45,475 bases of DNA from CPC320 sp002684375 (lineage in GTDB: Bacteria > Pseudomonadota > Alphaproteobacteria > Rhodobacterales > Rhodobacteraceae), in contig CBFIHZ010000032.1 of the NCBI GenBank assembly GCA_965662545.1, forward strand, positions 1 through 45,475, written 5' to 3'. Below the pieces are notes generated by a model. The model was not told where the DNA came from and did not search any database. It saw only the letters and a program-made list of their open reading frames with translations. The number at the start of each line of letters is the position of its first letter. Within the stretch, counting starts at the first letter, position 1. The position numbers were made by a program, and so were the translations under genes. This document shows, one piece after another, positions 16,966-25,603 of the stretch.

Positions 16966-16983
16966 ACATTGATCACATTGATC
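16966..16983 (+). promoter_or_regulatory. Tandem repeat ACATTGATC x2 upstream of xylF
   Basis: Two abutting exact copies of a 9-base unit create TGATCA-CAT-TGATCA, which is also an inverted repeat. It is 28 bases before the xylF start, so a bound repressor could block transcription. Confidence 0.35.
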
Positions 16984-17011
16984 AACGTTTTAAATCTTGT
17001 GGGAGGATCAC

Positions 17012-18043
17012 ATGAATAAAGTTTTAACAGCGGCTTTGGCCGCATCCGTCGCTGTGTCGGCACTCTCGACAGCGGCTTTTGCCGAGGGTAAAAAAATTGG
17101 TGTTTCTTGGTCAAATTTCCAAGAAGAACGCTGGAAAACTGACGAAGCTGCAATGAAATCTGCGATTGAAGCAAATGGTGACAGCTATATTTCGGCAGAT
17201 GCCCAATCATCTGCAGCCAAGCAATTAACTGACGTCGAAAGCCTGATCGCGCAAGGCGCTGACGCTCTGGTCATTCTTTCAGTGGACAGCGGTTCAGTTG
17301 GCGCAGCCGTTGATGCTGCATCTGCGGAGGGCATTCCTGTTCTCGGGTATGACCGTCTGATTGAAGATAACCGTGCGTTCTATCTGACGTTTGATAACAA
17401 AGAAGTTGGCCGTGTGATTGCACGCTCGATCCAAGCAGCTGTGCCAAGCGGGAACTATGCTATCATCAAGGGTGACAAAGGCGATCCTAACGCGCTTTTC
17501 CTGCTTGAAGGCATGATGGATGTGATCGGCGCTGATGTCGAATCTGGTAAAATCAAAATTGTCGGCGAAGCCTTTACCGATGGCTGGAAGCCTGACAATG
17601 CTCAAAAAAATATGGAACAGATTCTAACCGCCAACAACAATAATGTTGATGCGGTAATGTCTGAAAATGACGGCATGGCTGGCGGGGCGATTGCTGCTTT
17701 GCAAGCTCAGGGCATGAACATTCCAGTATCTGGACAGGATGGCGATCATGCCGCTTTGAACCGTGTTGCACGTGGCACTCAGAATACATCTGTCTGGAAA
17801 GATGCCCGTCAACTTGGTGCCGCCGCAGGGAACATCGCGGCCGCATTGGCGGATGGCGTTGACATGTCGGCAATCGAGGGCGCTGTGAAATGGTCTGGTG
17901 GCGCCAAAGGCGTTGAAATGGACGCGATTTTTCTTGCTCCAACTCCAATTGACAAAACCAATATCAATGTTGTCATTGAGGCGGGCCATATCGCCAAAGC
18001 TAAAGTCTGCGAAGGTGCGATGGCCGGTGTGAACGGCTGCTAA
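17012..18043 (+). CDS. xylF: D-xylose ABC transporter substrate-binding protein
   Basis: Periplasmic sugar-binding protein of 343 residues. A signal peptide (MNKVLTAALAASVAVSALS, cleavage near AFA-EGK) is followed by the XylF-typical start GVSWSNFQEERWKTDE and the hinge motif YDRLIEDNRAFYLTFDN. Later motifs are KGDKGDPNA and VSGQDGDHAALNR, which contact sugar in this family. The start at 17012 has GGGAGG 7 bases upstream. A strong terminator hairpin follows the gene, so much of the message should stop there and XylF should be made in excess over XylH and XylG. Confidence 0.95.
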   Translation: MNKVLTAALAASVAVSALSTAAFAEGKKIGVSWSNFQEERWKTDEAAMKSAIEANGDSYISADAQSSAAKQLTDVESLIAQGADALVILSVDSGSVGAAVDAASAEGIPVLGYDRLIEDNRAFYLTFDNKEVGRVIARSIQAAVPSGNYAIIKGDKGDPNALFLLEGMMDVIGADVESGKIKIVGEAFTDGWKPDNAQKNMEQILTANNNNVDAVMSENDGMAGGAIAALQAQGMNIPVSGQDGDHAALNRVARGTQNTSVWKDARQLGAAAGNIAAALADGVDMSAIEGAVKWSGGAKGVEMDAIFLAPTPIDKTNINVVIEAGHIAKAKVCEGAMAGVNGC

Positions 18044-18062
18044 TCTGCCTTTAAGAAAAGTG

Positions 18063-18101
18063 GCGTGCCGGCTGGTTTCCTCCGGCACGCTATTTTTTTT
18101 T
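18063..18101 (+). terminator. Rho-independent terminator/attenuator between xylF and xylH
   Basis: GCGTGCCGG and CCGGCACGC form a perfect 9-bp GC-rich stem with a 10-base loop, followed by TA and a run of nine T. Because xylHG continue downstream, it probably acts as a partial terminator. Confidence 0.85.
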
Positions 18102-18155
18102 AGTTAAAGCGACTGCGACTGAACTTTTGTCTCACTTTATAGGTTGGAGAGTGAC

Positions 18156-19478
18156 TTGACCGATAAACCCACCCTGCATGGCGCCGCTAAAGTGGAAAAG
18201 GAAAGCCCTTTTATTAGCTTTCTGCGTGCAACTGAAATTGATGCCCGCCTACTGGGTATGATTGCCGCTTTGATCCTGATTTGGGTCGGCTTTCACTTTT
18301 ATGGCCAATTTGTAAACGGCTTTGGAGCTTTCTTAACGCCCCGCAATCTATGGAACCTGTCCGTGCAGACCTCTTCGATCGGCGTGATGGCCACAGGGAT
18401 GGTTCTGGTGATTGTTACACGTCATATTGACCTTTCAGTCGGATCGATCTTGGGTTTTTCGGCGATGTCGATGGCGATCTTGCAAGTATGGATCCTGCCC
18501 GAGTTTCTGGGCTTGGGGCACCCGATGATTTGGATCATCACGGTTGCGTTTGGCCTTTTGATTGGGGCTGCAATTGGTGCATTTCACGGTTATTTAATTG
18601 CGTATCTTAGCATTCCCGCATTTATCGTGACGCTCGGTGGCCTTTTGGTTTGGCGCGGCGCGGCGTTTCTTTTGGCCCGCGGTGAGACAATTTCACCTGT
18701 CGATGCTACGTTTAAGCATTTGGGCGGAGGCCCTTACGGCGCAATCGGTTCGACGGGAAGCTGGATCGTTGGACTGTTGGGCTGCATTGCAGCCGTGGCA
18801 CTGATTTTTTCGGGCCGGGCACAGCGTCGGCGCTTCCAATTTCCTTTGCGGCCGGTCTGGGCTGAGGCGTTCCTCGCTTTGGTGTCCTGTGGCGGTATCA
18901 TCGCTTTCGTGCTGTTGGTTAATTCCTATCCCTGGCCCAAAGGCATCGTAAAACAATATGTCAAAACCAATAATATTGAGACCCCGGTCAGCGAGATTTT
19001 CATTAGCCATGGTTTTGCCATTCCTGTTTTGATTATGATTGCGGTCGGCATTGCCATGACTTTCTTGGCAACACGTACTCGCTTCGGACGCTATGTATTT
19101 GCGATCGGCGGCAATCCTGAGGCGGCTGAACTGGCTGGGATCAATACCCGTTGGGTGACGGTTAAGATATTTGCGCTGATGGGCATGCTGTGCGGCCTGT
19201 CCGCGGTTATTGCCTCGGCAAGGTTGAACTCGGCAACCAATAATCTTGGCACGCTGGATGAGTTATACGTCATTGCTGCGGCCGTGATTGGCGGAACGTC
19301 ATTCGCTGGCGGTATCGGCACGATCTATGGGGCTATTCTTGGGGCGCTGGTGATGCAAAGCCTGCAAACCGGAATGGTCTTGATCGGCTTTGATGCCGCT
19401 ATTCAACAGATTGTGGTGGGGACCGTTCTGGTGGTCGCCGTGTGGATCGATAGTGTTTACCGGCGTCGCGCCAAATGA
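18156..19478 (+). CDS. xylH: D-xylose ABC transporter permease
   Basis: A 440-residue inner-membrane permease of the ribose/xylose type. Many hydrophobic segments run from about residue 30, and the family motif RHIDLSVGSILGFSAM is followed by AYLSIPAFIVTLGGLLVWRG. The ATPase-contact region reads GGNPEAAELAGINTRWV. The likely start is TTG at 18156, with GGAGA five bases upstream; a TTG at 18144 in the same frame overlaps that ribosome binding site. It follows xylF after a terminator hairpin and precedes xylG. Confidence 0.9.
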   Translation: MTDKPTLHGAAKVEKESPFISFLRATEIDARLLGMIAALILIWVGFHFYGQFVNGFGAFLTPRNLWNLSVQTSSIGVMATGMVLVIVTRHIDLSVGSILGFSAMSMAILQVWILPEFLGLGHPMIWIITVAFGLLIGAAIGAFHGYLIAYLSIPAFIVTLGGLLVWRGAAFLLARGETISPVDATFKHLGGGPYGAIGSTGSWIVGLLGCIAAVALIFSGRAQRRRFQFPLRPVWAEAFLALVSCGGIIAFVLLVNSYPWPKGIVKQYVKTNNIETPVSEIFISHGFAIPVLIMIAVGIAMTFLATRTRFGRYVFAIGGNPEAAELAGINTRWVTVKIFALMGMLCGLSAVIASARLNSATNNLGTLDELYVIAAAVIGGTSFAGGIGTIYGAILGALVMQSLQTGMVLIGFDAAIQQIVVGTVLVVAVWIDSVYRRRAK

Positions 19479-19489
19479 GGAGTGAAAAG

Positions 19490-20281
19490 ATGAGTTCTGA
19501 GACATCAGGCACACCGCTTGTCGAAATCAAAGACCTGTCTATCGCCTTTGGGGGCATCAAGGCAGTAGATCAGGCTTCCGTCGATCTGTTTCCGGGGGAG
19601 GTTGTGGCTATTCTTGGGCATAACGGGGCAGGTAAATCGACGTTGATCAAAGTTCTATCTGGTGCGTATAAGCGCGATGGAGGACAGATTTTTGTCAACG
19701 GTGAAGAGGCAGATATCAACAACCCTCGGGATGCAAAGCAATATGGCATCGAGACGATCTACCAAACGCTGGCCGTGGCCGATAATGTGGATGCTGCGGC
19801 AAACCTCTATTTAGGGCGTGAAATTCTGACCAGCTTTGGTACGCTGGATGATGCGGCCATGGAGGCCGAGGCGCGCAAGGTGATGGGTCGGTTGAATCCG
19901 AACTTTCAGCGTTTCAAAGAGCCGGTCAGTAAATTATCTGGCGGGCAGCGACAATCAGTGGCGATTGCCAGAGCAATTTTGTTCAACGCGCGGATCTTGA
20001 TCATGGATGAACCCACAGCTGCGCTTGGACCTCAGGAGACTGAGCAGGTCAGCGAACTGATACAACAGCTTAAAAAAGAGGGTATTGGTATCTTTTTGAT
20101 TAGTCATGATATTCATGATGTCTTCGACTTGGCAGACCGTGTCGCAGTTATGAAAAACGGTCAGATGGTCGGTTATGCACGCACCGAGGACGTGTCCAAA
20201 GATGAGGTGCTTGGCATGATTATCATGGGTAAATGCCCGGCTGGAGCTGAGCCTGGTCCGGGGGCGATGCAAGAGGCATAA
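19490..20281 (+). CDS. xylG: D-xylose ABC transporter ATP-binding protein (single-domain)
   Basis: A 263-residue ATPase with Walker A GHNGAGKST (43-51), signature LSGGQRQSVAIARAILF and Walker B ILIMDEPTAALGP. Enterobacterial XylG is a tandem protein of about 510 residues; this one has a single nucleotide-binding domain and should act as a homodimer. The ATG at 19490 is preferred over the one at 19475, which overlaps the xylH stop, because GAGGAGTG lies just upstream of it. No terminator is visible before the next gene. Confidence 0.92.
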   Translation: MSSETSGTPLVEIKDLSIAFGGIKAVDQASVDLFPGEVVAILGHNGAGKSTLIKVLSGAYKRDGGQIFVNGEEADINNPRDAKQYGIETIYQTLAVADNVDAAANLYLGREILTSFGTLDDAAMEAEARKVMGRLNPNFQRFKEPVSKLSGGQRQSVAIARAILFNARILIMDEPTAALGPQETEQVSELIQQLKKEGIGIFLISHDIHDVFDLADRVAVMKNGQMVGYARTEDVSKDEVLGMIIMGKCPAGAEPGPGAMQEA

Positions 20282-20383
20282 CCTCTGGTTTTGGCCCGTG
20301 GGGAACAGGCTAAGGGGGTGATCTTCTGCCCTCACTTCTATGGGGTGGTCTATATCGCTATTTTAGTGTGGGGTTGGATTTTT

Positions 20384-22012
20384 ATGTTTGATAGGCTCTT
20401 CGCGACTGCGCTTTTAAAGTTCCATCGTTCGTCTGGGTGTTTTGGCATAAGGTTAAGGGCTTGTTTGGCTGCCCTAACAGCAACCGCTTTTGTGGGCGCC
20501 ACAGATGCAGAACCTTTCTCGGCCCCGGTCTTCGATCCGGTGGACATCCCGCACCATGTATATGACGGGGGCTGGGAATATTACGTTGGCGGTGGGATGG
20601 CGGTGTTTGACTGCGATCAAGACCATATGCCGGATATGTTTGCTGCTGGGGGCGCGAATAAAGCAACGCTATTGCGAAACGTCTCAACCCGTTCTGGCGA
20701 TATCCGATTTGTTGAAAATACCCCGCCGGAACTGTCTTTGGACCGTATTATTGGAGCTTATCCGCTAGATATAAACAGCGATGGTTTCATGGACCTTGCC
20801 ATTTTGAGGGTAGGAGAAAATAAGCTCTTGATGGGAGGTGTTGATTGTCGGTTTACACCACATTCCGAGCTCCTTGAGAAGTATGAGCAGGGATGGAGCA
20901 CGGCGTTTTCCGCCACTTGGGAAGAGGGGAATGTCCTGCCGACGCTCGCGTTTGGCAATTATGTAGATCGGACTGATCCCGAGGGTCCCTTTGGTACCTG
21001 TGATACAAACTTTTTGTTTCGCCCTGAGGGATCGCGCTATGTCGCCCCGATCGTGCTTGAACCGGGCTATTGCCCGCTGTCGATGTTGTTTACCGATTGG
21101 GGGCGTCGTGGCCAGGCTGATTTGCGTGTCAGCAATGACCGCCATTATTACTTGAACGATGGCGAAGAACAGATGTGGCAGATGGCCGAGGTTCCAAGGC
21201 TATATCAGCCTGAAGATGGCTGGCAACATCACAAGTTGTGGGGCATGGGTATTGCCAGCCGCGATATCACAGGAGATGGGCTTCCAGAGGTGTATTTGAC
21301 CTCAATGGGGGATCAAAGGCTGCAAATGCTCAATAAGGACACAGGTGGGCCGTCTTATCGCGATGCCACCTATGGCCGTGGCACCACGGCGCACCGTCCC
21401 TATACTGGGGGCGACGGTCGGCCGTCAACGGGGTGGCATGTCAGGTTTGGCGATGTTCAAAACGATGGGCTTGACGATATTTTCATTACCAAAGGCAATG
21501 TGCAGCAGATGCCAGGTAGCGCGATGGACGATCCCAATAACCTTTTACTACAAGCGGCGGATGGGACGTTTTACGAAGCGGGAGAGAACGCAGGAATTGC
21601 GTCATTGCTGCGGGGGCGTGGCGGCGCGATGGCAGATCTTAACCTTGACGGGTTGCTCGATCTGGCGGTGGTCAACCGTCAGGGTCCTTTGGAACTTTAT
21701 CAGAATGTCACACAGGGTGCTGGTAACTGGCTAGCGGTAAAGCTGCGGCAAGCGCCCCCCAATCGGGACGCTATTGGCGCATGGATCGAAGTCAGGCTTG
21801 GAGACCACGTGTTCGCCCGTGAATTGACTGTCGGGGGCGGTCATGCTGGCGGACAGATCACGGCAGAGCATTTTGGCTTGGGGTCGGCGCAATCTGCACA
21901 TATTCGGGTGATCTGGCCAGATCACACCGTTTCGGATTGGCGCCAAGTTGGGGCTGGTAAAATGGTTTTTCTGACCCGGGATGCAACTGGCCTCAAGGTG
22001 AGCGCTTATTGA
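20384..22012 (+). CDS. Exported FG-GAP/VCBS repeat protein with ASPIC/UnbV domain (CRTAC1-like)
   Basis: About 542 residues. An N-terminal hydrophobic export segment ends near residue 43 (GATDA-EP). Several FG-GAP-type calcium-loop repeats follow, seen as INSDGFMDLAILR, ITGDGLPEVYLTS, VQNDGLDDIFITKG and LNLDGLLDLAVVN, which predict a beta-propeller. The C-terminal ASPIC/UnbV domain (NWLAVKLRQAP through GGGHAGGQITAEHFGLG) is clear. The biochemical role of this family is poorly known. The frame is open from 20291, but ATG 20384 gives a plausible signal peptide. It follows xylG by 102 bases without a terminator, so it may be co-expressed with xylose uptake. Its 3' end overlaps the opposing peroxidase gene by 7 bases. 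Confidence 0.85.
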   Translation: MFDRLFATALLKFHRSSGCFGIRLRACLAALTATAFVGATDAEPFSAPVFDPVDIPHHVYDGGWEYYVGGGMAVFDCDQDHMPDMFAAGGANKATLLRNVSTRSGDIRFVENTPPELSLDRIIGAYPLDINSDGFMDLAILRVGENKLLMGGVDCRFTPHSELLEKYEQGWSTAFSATWEEGNVLPTLAFGNYVDRTDPEGPFGTCDTNFLFRPEGSRYVAPIVLEPGYCPLSMLFTDWGRRGQADLRVSNDRHYYLNDGEEQMWQMAEVPRLYQPEDGWQHHKLWGMGIASRDITGDGLPEVYLTSMGDQRLQMLNKDTGGPSYRDATYGRGTTAHRPYTGGDGRPSTGWHVRFGDVQNDGLDDIFITKGNVQQMPGSAMDDPNNLLLQAADGTFYEAGENAGIASLLRGRGGAMADLNLDGLLDLAVVNRQGPLELYQNVTQGAGNWLAVKLRQAPPNRDAIGAWIEVRLGDHVFARELTVGGGHAGGQITAEHFGLGSAQSAHIRVIWPDHTVSDWRQVGAGKMVFLTRDATGLKVSAY

Positions 22013-23316
22013 TCTACCGGCAGACCACTGGGAACCGTTTGCGGTACACCAAGTTTGCCTGCCAAGCTTGCGGTGTCTGACAGGGCGTTTAGGAAAGCCA
22101 CAATTTGGATGATCTCCGTCTCGCTCAGGTTGCTGGGCGATAATTCGTTAGCTGCGGCAATCGCGGCTTGTTCGTCTGGGTCGTGCGTGGCTCTAAAGTC
22201 CTGGCTATTTGGCAGGTCGGGCAAAACCAGCTGTGCGACGTTATACGCTTTTAGAGACGCAACGGGATCAAGGTGATGACGGATCATTGCTTCCAGCGTC
22301 GCATAGGCGCCGTTATGGCCATAGGGTGCGGTCTGGGCGATATTGCGCAGGCTGGGCGTGCGGAACTTATATGCATCGGCCGGGTTTCCGGTGACCCTGA
22401 GGCGACCTTCGTCGCGGGCGTGTGTCTCGAAGCGGGCGCTCTTGCCGGGGCCGACTTGCGGCAGGGCAATGGCATGAAAGTCGTGATCGGTTTGAAATTG
22501 CCCGGCGTGGCAGGTGCTGCATTGCGCTTTGCCATAAAACAGGGACATACCCAAATTTGCAGCCTTTGGCAGGGGTTCTCCAGTTCTGAGATATTGATCA
22601 AATGGGCTATCATCGGCGCGCCACTCAAAGGCGATAAACTCTGCAATGACGTCCGAGATATCGGTGAACGTCACGCTATGTCCTGGCCCGTTGATCTGCT
22701 CAAAAGCGCTTTGATATTCTTTTATATCAGCAACCCGTGCCGATATAAGCGACCAAGCACCATCTTCACCCGTTAAAAACCCTTGCCGAACGGCGCGCGC
22801 TACATCGCTTTCAGTGTAGTGACCTGCCATTTCATCGGGTGAGAGGACCGGAAACATTGATTGCGCCGATAAGACCGAAGCAAACCCCTGAACCATCTCT
22901 GTTCCAAGTGGTGTGCGAATGCCTGAGGGGCGCGTTGGGTCAGCTTCGAGACGTCCATCATGGAACATTGTGGTGAATTCATGCGCGCCTAGATTAAACA
23001 AGGCTGGCGCATTGCGCGGCACCCTTTGCTCGGGCAGGTTTTTGGGGTCAATCATCCGTTTGGGCCCAAGTCCATGGGCACCGTCGCCCAGACCCAGCGA
23101 CAACCCATCTGCGGTGGCATGTTTTGGATGGTGGCAGGTGGCACAGGCGACGGTTTTACTGCCGCTGAGGATCGGATCATAAAATAATAATTGGCCCAAA
23201 CGCACCTGAGCCATATCAACTGGGGCATACGTGGCATTTGCCTTGGGCAAGGGGTTGGCCATAACGCCGTTCGTTAGTAGGGCCATGGCGAGGATAATGT
23301 CTATTGGACGTATCAT
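22006..23316 (-). CDS. Di-heme cytochrome c peroxidase (CCP/MauG family)
   Basis: A 436-residue exported c-type cytochrome with a signal peptide (cleavage near VMA-NP). Two heme attachment motifs are seen, CATCH (58-62) and CSTCH (266-270), the hallmark of the bacterial CCP/MauG family. Members reduce hydrogen peroxide or carry out heme-driven oxidations in the periplasm. At 436 residues it is longer than classical CCP (about 330-350), which fits MauG-like members. Its start overlaps the galM stop (ATGA), so it is the fourth gene of xylB-xylA-galM-ccp. The pairing with a sugar operon is unusual. Confidence 0.88.
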   Translation of the reverse strand: MIRPIDIILAMALLTNGVMANPLPKANATYAPVDMAQVRLGQLLFYDPILSGSKTVACATCHHPKHATADGLSLGLGDGAHGLGPKRMIDPKNLPEQRVPRNAPALFNLGAHEFTTMFHDGRLEADPTRPSGIRTPLGTEMVQGFASVLSAQSMFPVLSPDEMAGHYTESDVARAVRQGFLTGEDGAWSLISARVADIKEYQSAFEQINGPGHSVTFTDISDVIAEFIAFEWRADDSPFDQYLRTGEPLPKAANLGMSLFYGKAQCSTCHAGQFQTDHDFHAIALPQVGPGKSARFETHARDEGRLRVTGNPADAYKFRTPSLRNIAQTAPYGHNGAYATLEAMIRHHLDPVASLKAYNVAQLVLPDLPNSQDFRATHDPDEQAAIAAANELSPSNLSETEIIQIVAFLNALSDTASLAGKLGVPQTVPSGLPVDQ

Positions 23317-24293
23317 AGTGAAGAGACTTCAATTGTAAGGCGCTGGTGATAAGGACGCTCGGGGGTGCAGATGATTGAGGGAAATTGTGACTGGTTTGGG
23401 GCGTCAGGAAAATGTTGGGGTTCCAGACAGAGGCCGGCAAATGCTTGGTGTGTCTGCGCCTCCATAGGGGGGGCTTTGGCTGAAAGTTTGGCCCCTGTGT
23501 ATAGCTGTAGGCCGGGTTGGTCCGTCCACAGCTTTAGACACAGGCCGTTGGGGGCGCTCAGGGTTGCGGCGGGCTTTTTTGCTGTTTGGTCCAGAACCAG
23601 ATTAACGTCTGCACCCTTTTGGGTGGGGTCGGCCTGCCGGATCAATTTTTGCTGTCGGTAATCAAACGGCTGACCGTCGAGTGGTGCGATCTTTCCGGTT
23701 GGGATCAAAGCGCCATCCGTTGGAGTGTAGGCGAGTGAGGCAATCTGCAACTGGTGATCCCAAATGGTGCCACTGCCCATCAGGTTGTAATAAGAATGCT
23801 GCGCGAGATTGATCGGTGTCGCCCGATCCGGCATTGCGATCATATCATAGATAAGCCGATTGTTTTGCAGTCGAATTGTCACTGTGAAGTCAACATTACC
23901 AGGAAACCCCTGATCCCCGTCTGGTGAGCGGTGGCTTAACTGCACGCCCGTTGCTCCGTCAGGTTCGAGGGACCAATTGCGGCTGGCAAGGCCCCTTGGG
24001 CCGCCATGCAACTGGTTTCTACCCTCGTTGGCTGCCAGATGGTAAGTGGTGCCGTCATGGCTGAACTGGGCGTTTGCAATTCGGTTGGCTACGCGGCCGG
24101 CAATGATTCCCAACGAGCCGCGGTGGCGCAGATGGTCGGCAGGATCGCGGTAACTCAGTACTATTGGTACTAAAGCGTCGCCTAAAGGCACCCGCCAATC
24201 ATGGGTGATGCACCCCAACGATAGTATGGTCACCGACATGTCGCCAGCGTCCAAACGGTGTGATTTTAGATCTTTGAGGGCAATGTTGTCCAT
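23313..24293 (-). CDS. galM: Aldose 1-epimerase
   Basis: A 326-residue mutarotase that interconverts alpha and beta sugar anomers in the cytoplasm. Active-site motifs are visible: NQLHGGPRGL with the first catalytic His, LAQHSYYNLMG with the second, and FAGLCLEPQHFPDAPN with the catalytic Glu. It follows xylA by 5 bases and overlaps the peroxidase gene by 4. In this operon it would speed supply of the anomer used by xylose isomerase. The ribosome binding site is weak, so translation may be coupled to xylA. Confidence 0.92.
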   Translation of the reverse strand: MDNIALKDLKSHRLDAGDMSVTILSLGCITHDWRVPLGDALVPIVLSYRDPADHLRHRGSLGIIAGRVANRIANAQFSHDGTTYHLAANEGRNQLHGGPRGLASRNWSLEPDGATGVQLSHRSPDGDQGFPGNVDFTVTIRLQNNRLIYDMIAMPDRATPINLAQHSYYNLMGSGTIWDHQLQIASLAYTPTDGALIPTGKIAPLDGQPFDYRQQKLIRQADPTQKGADVNLVLDQTAKKPAATLSAPNGLCLKLWTDQPGLQLYTGAKLSAKAPPMEAQTHQAFAGLCLEPQHFPDAPNQSQFPSIICTPERPYHQRLTIEVSSL

Positions 24294-24298
24294 GATAT

Positions 24299-25603
24299 TT
24301 AAACGAAGCGATTGACGTAGTTTTCCAAAATTTCTTGTTGGCCTGATTTTGGCACTGGGGAAAGCTGGGCGTCGAGCACCCTCTGCGTGATGCTGGCCAG
24401 GTCGCTCTGCAGCATGGCCTGTGCTTCTGGCGTATTCCAGCCGGCATAGCGGTCGTTAAGCGCTGTCTGCAGTCCACCGTCTTCGATCATCGCCGCAGCG
24501 GCTTTTAATCCTCGCGCGCAAATATCCATGCCACCGATATGCGCTGCAATGAGATCTTTTGCGTCCAGAGATTGACGGCGCAGTTTGGCGTCAAAATTGG
24601 TTCCGCCAGCTTTAAGGCCCCCATTTTTAAGGATGTGATAGTAGGCCATGGCCACTTCGGGCACGTTATTGGGGAACTGATCTGTGTCCCACCCGGATTG
24701 ATAATCGTTGCGGTTCATGTCGATAGAACCAAGCACGCCCAAAGCAGAGGCGGTGGCAATTTCATGCTCAAAGGAGTGGCCGGCCAAAATAGCATGCCCC
24801 TGCTCGAGGTTGAGCTTAACCTCATTCTCAAGGCCATATTTTTGCAAAAAACCAAAGCAGGTTGCCGCATCATAATCGTATTGATGCTTTGAGGGTTCTT
24901 GCGGCTTGGGTTCGACTAAAATCTGACCTTTGAAGCCAATTTTATGTTTATACTCGACGACCATTGCTAAAAACCGACCCATATGATCTAGTTCAAGGCC
25001 CATTTCGGTGTTGAGCAGGGTCTCATAACCTTCCCGGCCGCCCCAGAGCACGTAGTTTTCACCCCCCAGTTTATGAGTGGCATCAAGACAGCTTTTGACG
25101 GTGGCTGCGGCAAACGCAAAGACATCCGGATCAGGATTGGTTGAGGCCCCGCTCATCCAGCGCCGATGGGTGAACATATTAGCGGTGCCCCACAGCAGCT
25201 TGGTGCCGGTGGTTTGCATTTTTTCACCAAAATAATCGGTGATTTCATTCAATGTGCTGAGATTGGTTTCAAAGCTGCCGGTTTCGGGACGGATATCAGC
25301 ATCGTGCCAACAGAAATATGGCACATTGAGAAGGTCAAACATCTCGAACGCGGCATCGGCCTTTAAACGTGCCCGCTCCATGCTGTCCTGCGGGTGCCAA
25401 GGACGTTCGAAGGTTTGCCCGCCAAAGGGGTCGCCACCCTCCCACGCGAATGAGTGCCAATAGGCGACTGCAAAGCGCAGATGGTCCTCCATGCGCTTGC
25501 CCATCACGATCTCGTCGGGATCATAATGATGAAAGGCCATGGGATCGGTGCTGTCTGCACCGGCGAAGGTAACTTTATCAATGCCGTGGAAAAACTGCGT
25601 CAT
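24299..25603 (-). CDS. xylA: Xylose isomerase
   Basis: A 434-residue enzyme that converts D-xylose to D-xylulose, using two divalent metals. It has the catalytic His-Asp region VPYFCWHDADIRPE, the metal-ligand region QILVEPKPQEPSKHQYDYD, EQGHAILAGHSFEHE and DMNRNDYQSGWDTDQFP. Length matches the class II (long) isomerases. It overlaps xylB by 4 bases (ATGA) and precedes galM. Confidence 0.97.
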   Translation of the reverse strand: MTQFFHGIDKVTFAGADSTDPMAFHHYDPDEIVMGKRMEDHLRFAVAYWHSFAWEGGDPFGGQTFERPWHPQDSMERARLKADAAFEMFDLLNVPYFCWHDADIRPETGSFETNLSTLNEITDYFGEKMQTTGTKLLWGTANMFTHRRWMSGASTNPDPDVFAFAAATVKSCLDATHKLGGENYVLWGGREGYETLLNTEMGLELDHMGRFLAMVVEYKHKIGFKGQILVEPKPQEPSKHQYDYDAATCFGFLQKYGLENEVKLNLEQGHAILAGHSFEHEIATASALGVLGSIDMNRNDYQSGWDTDQFPNNVPEVAMAYYHILKNGGLKAGGTNFDAKLRRQSLDAKDLIAAHIGGMDICARGLKAAAAMIEDGGLQTALNDRYAGWNTPEAQAMLQSDLASITQRVLDAQLSPVPKSGQQEILENYVNRFV

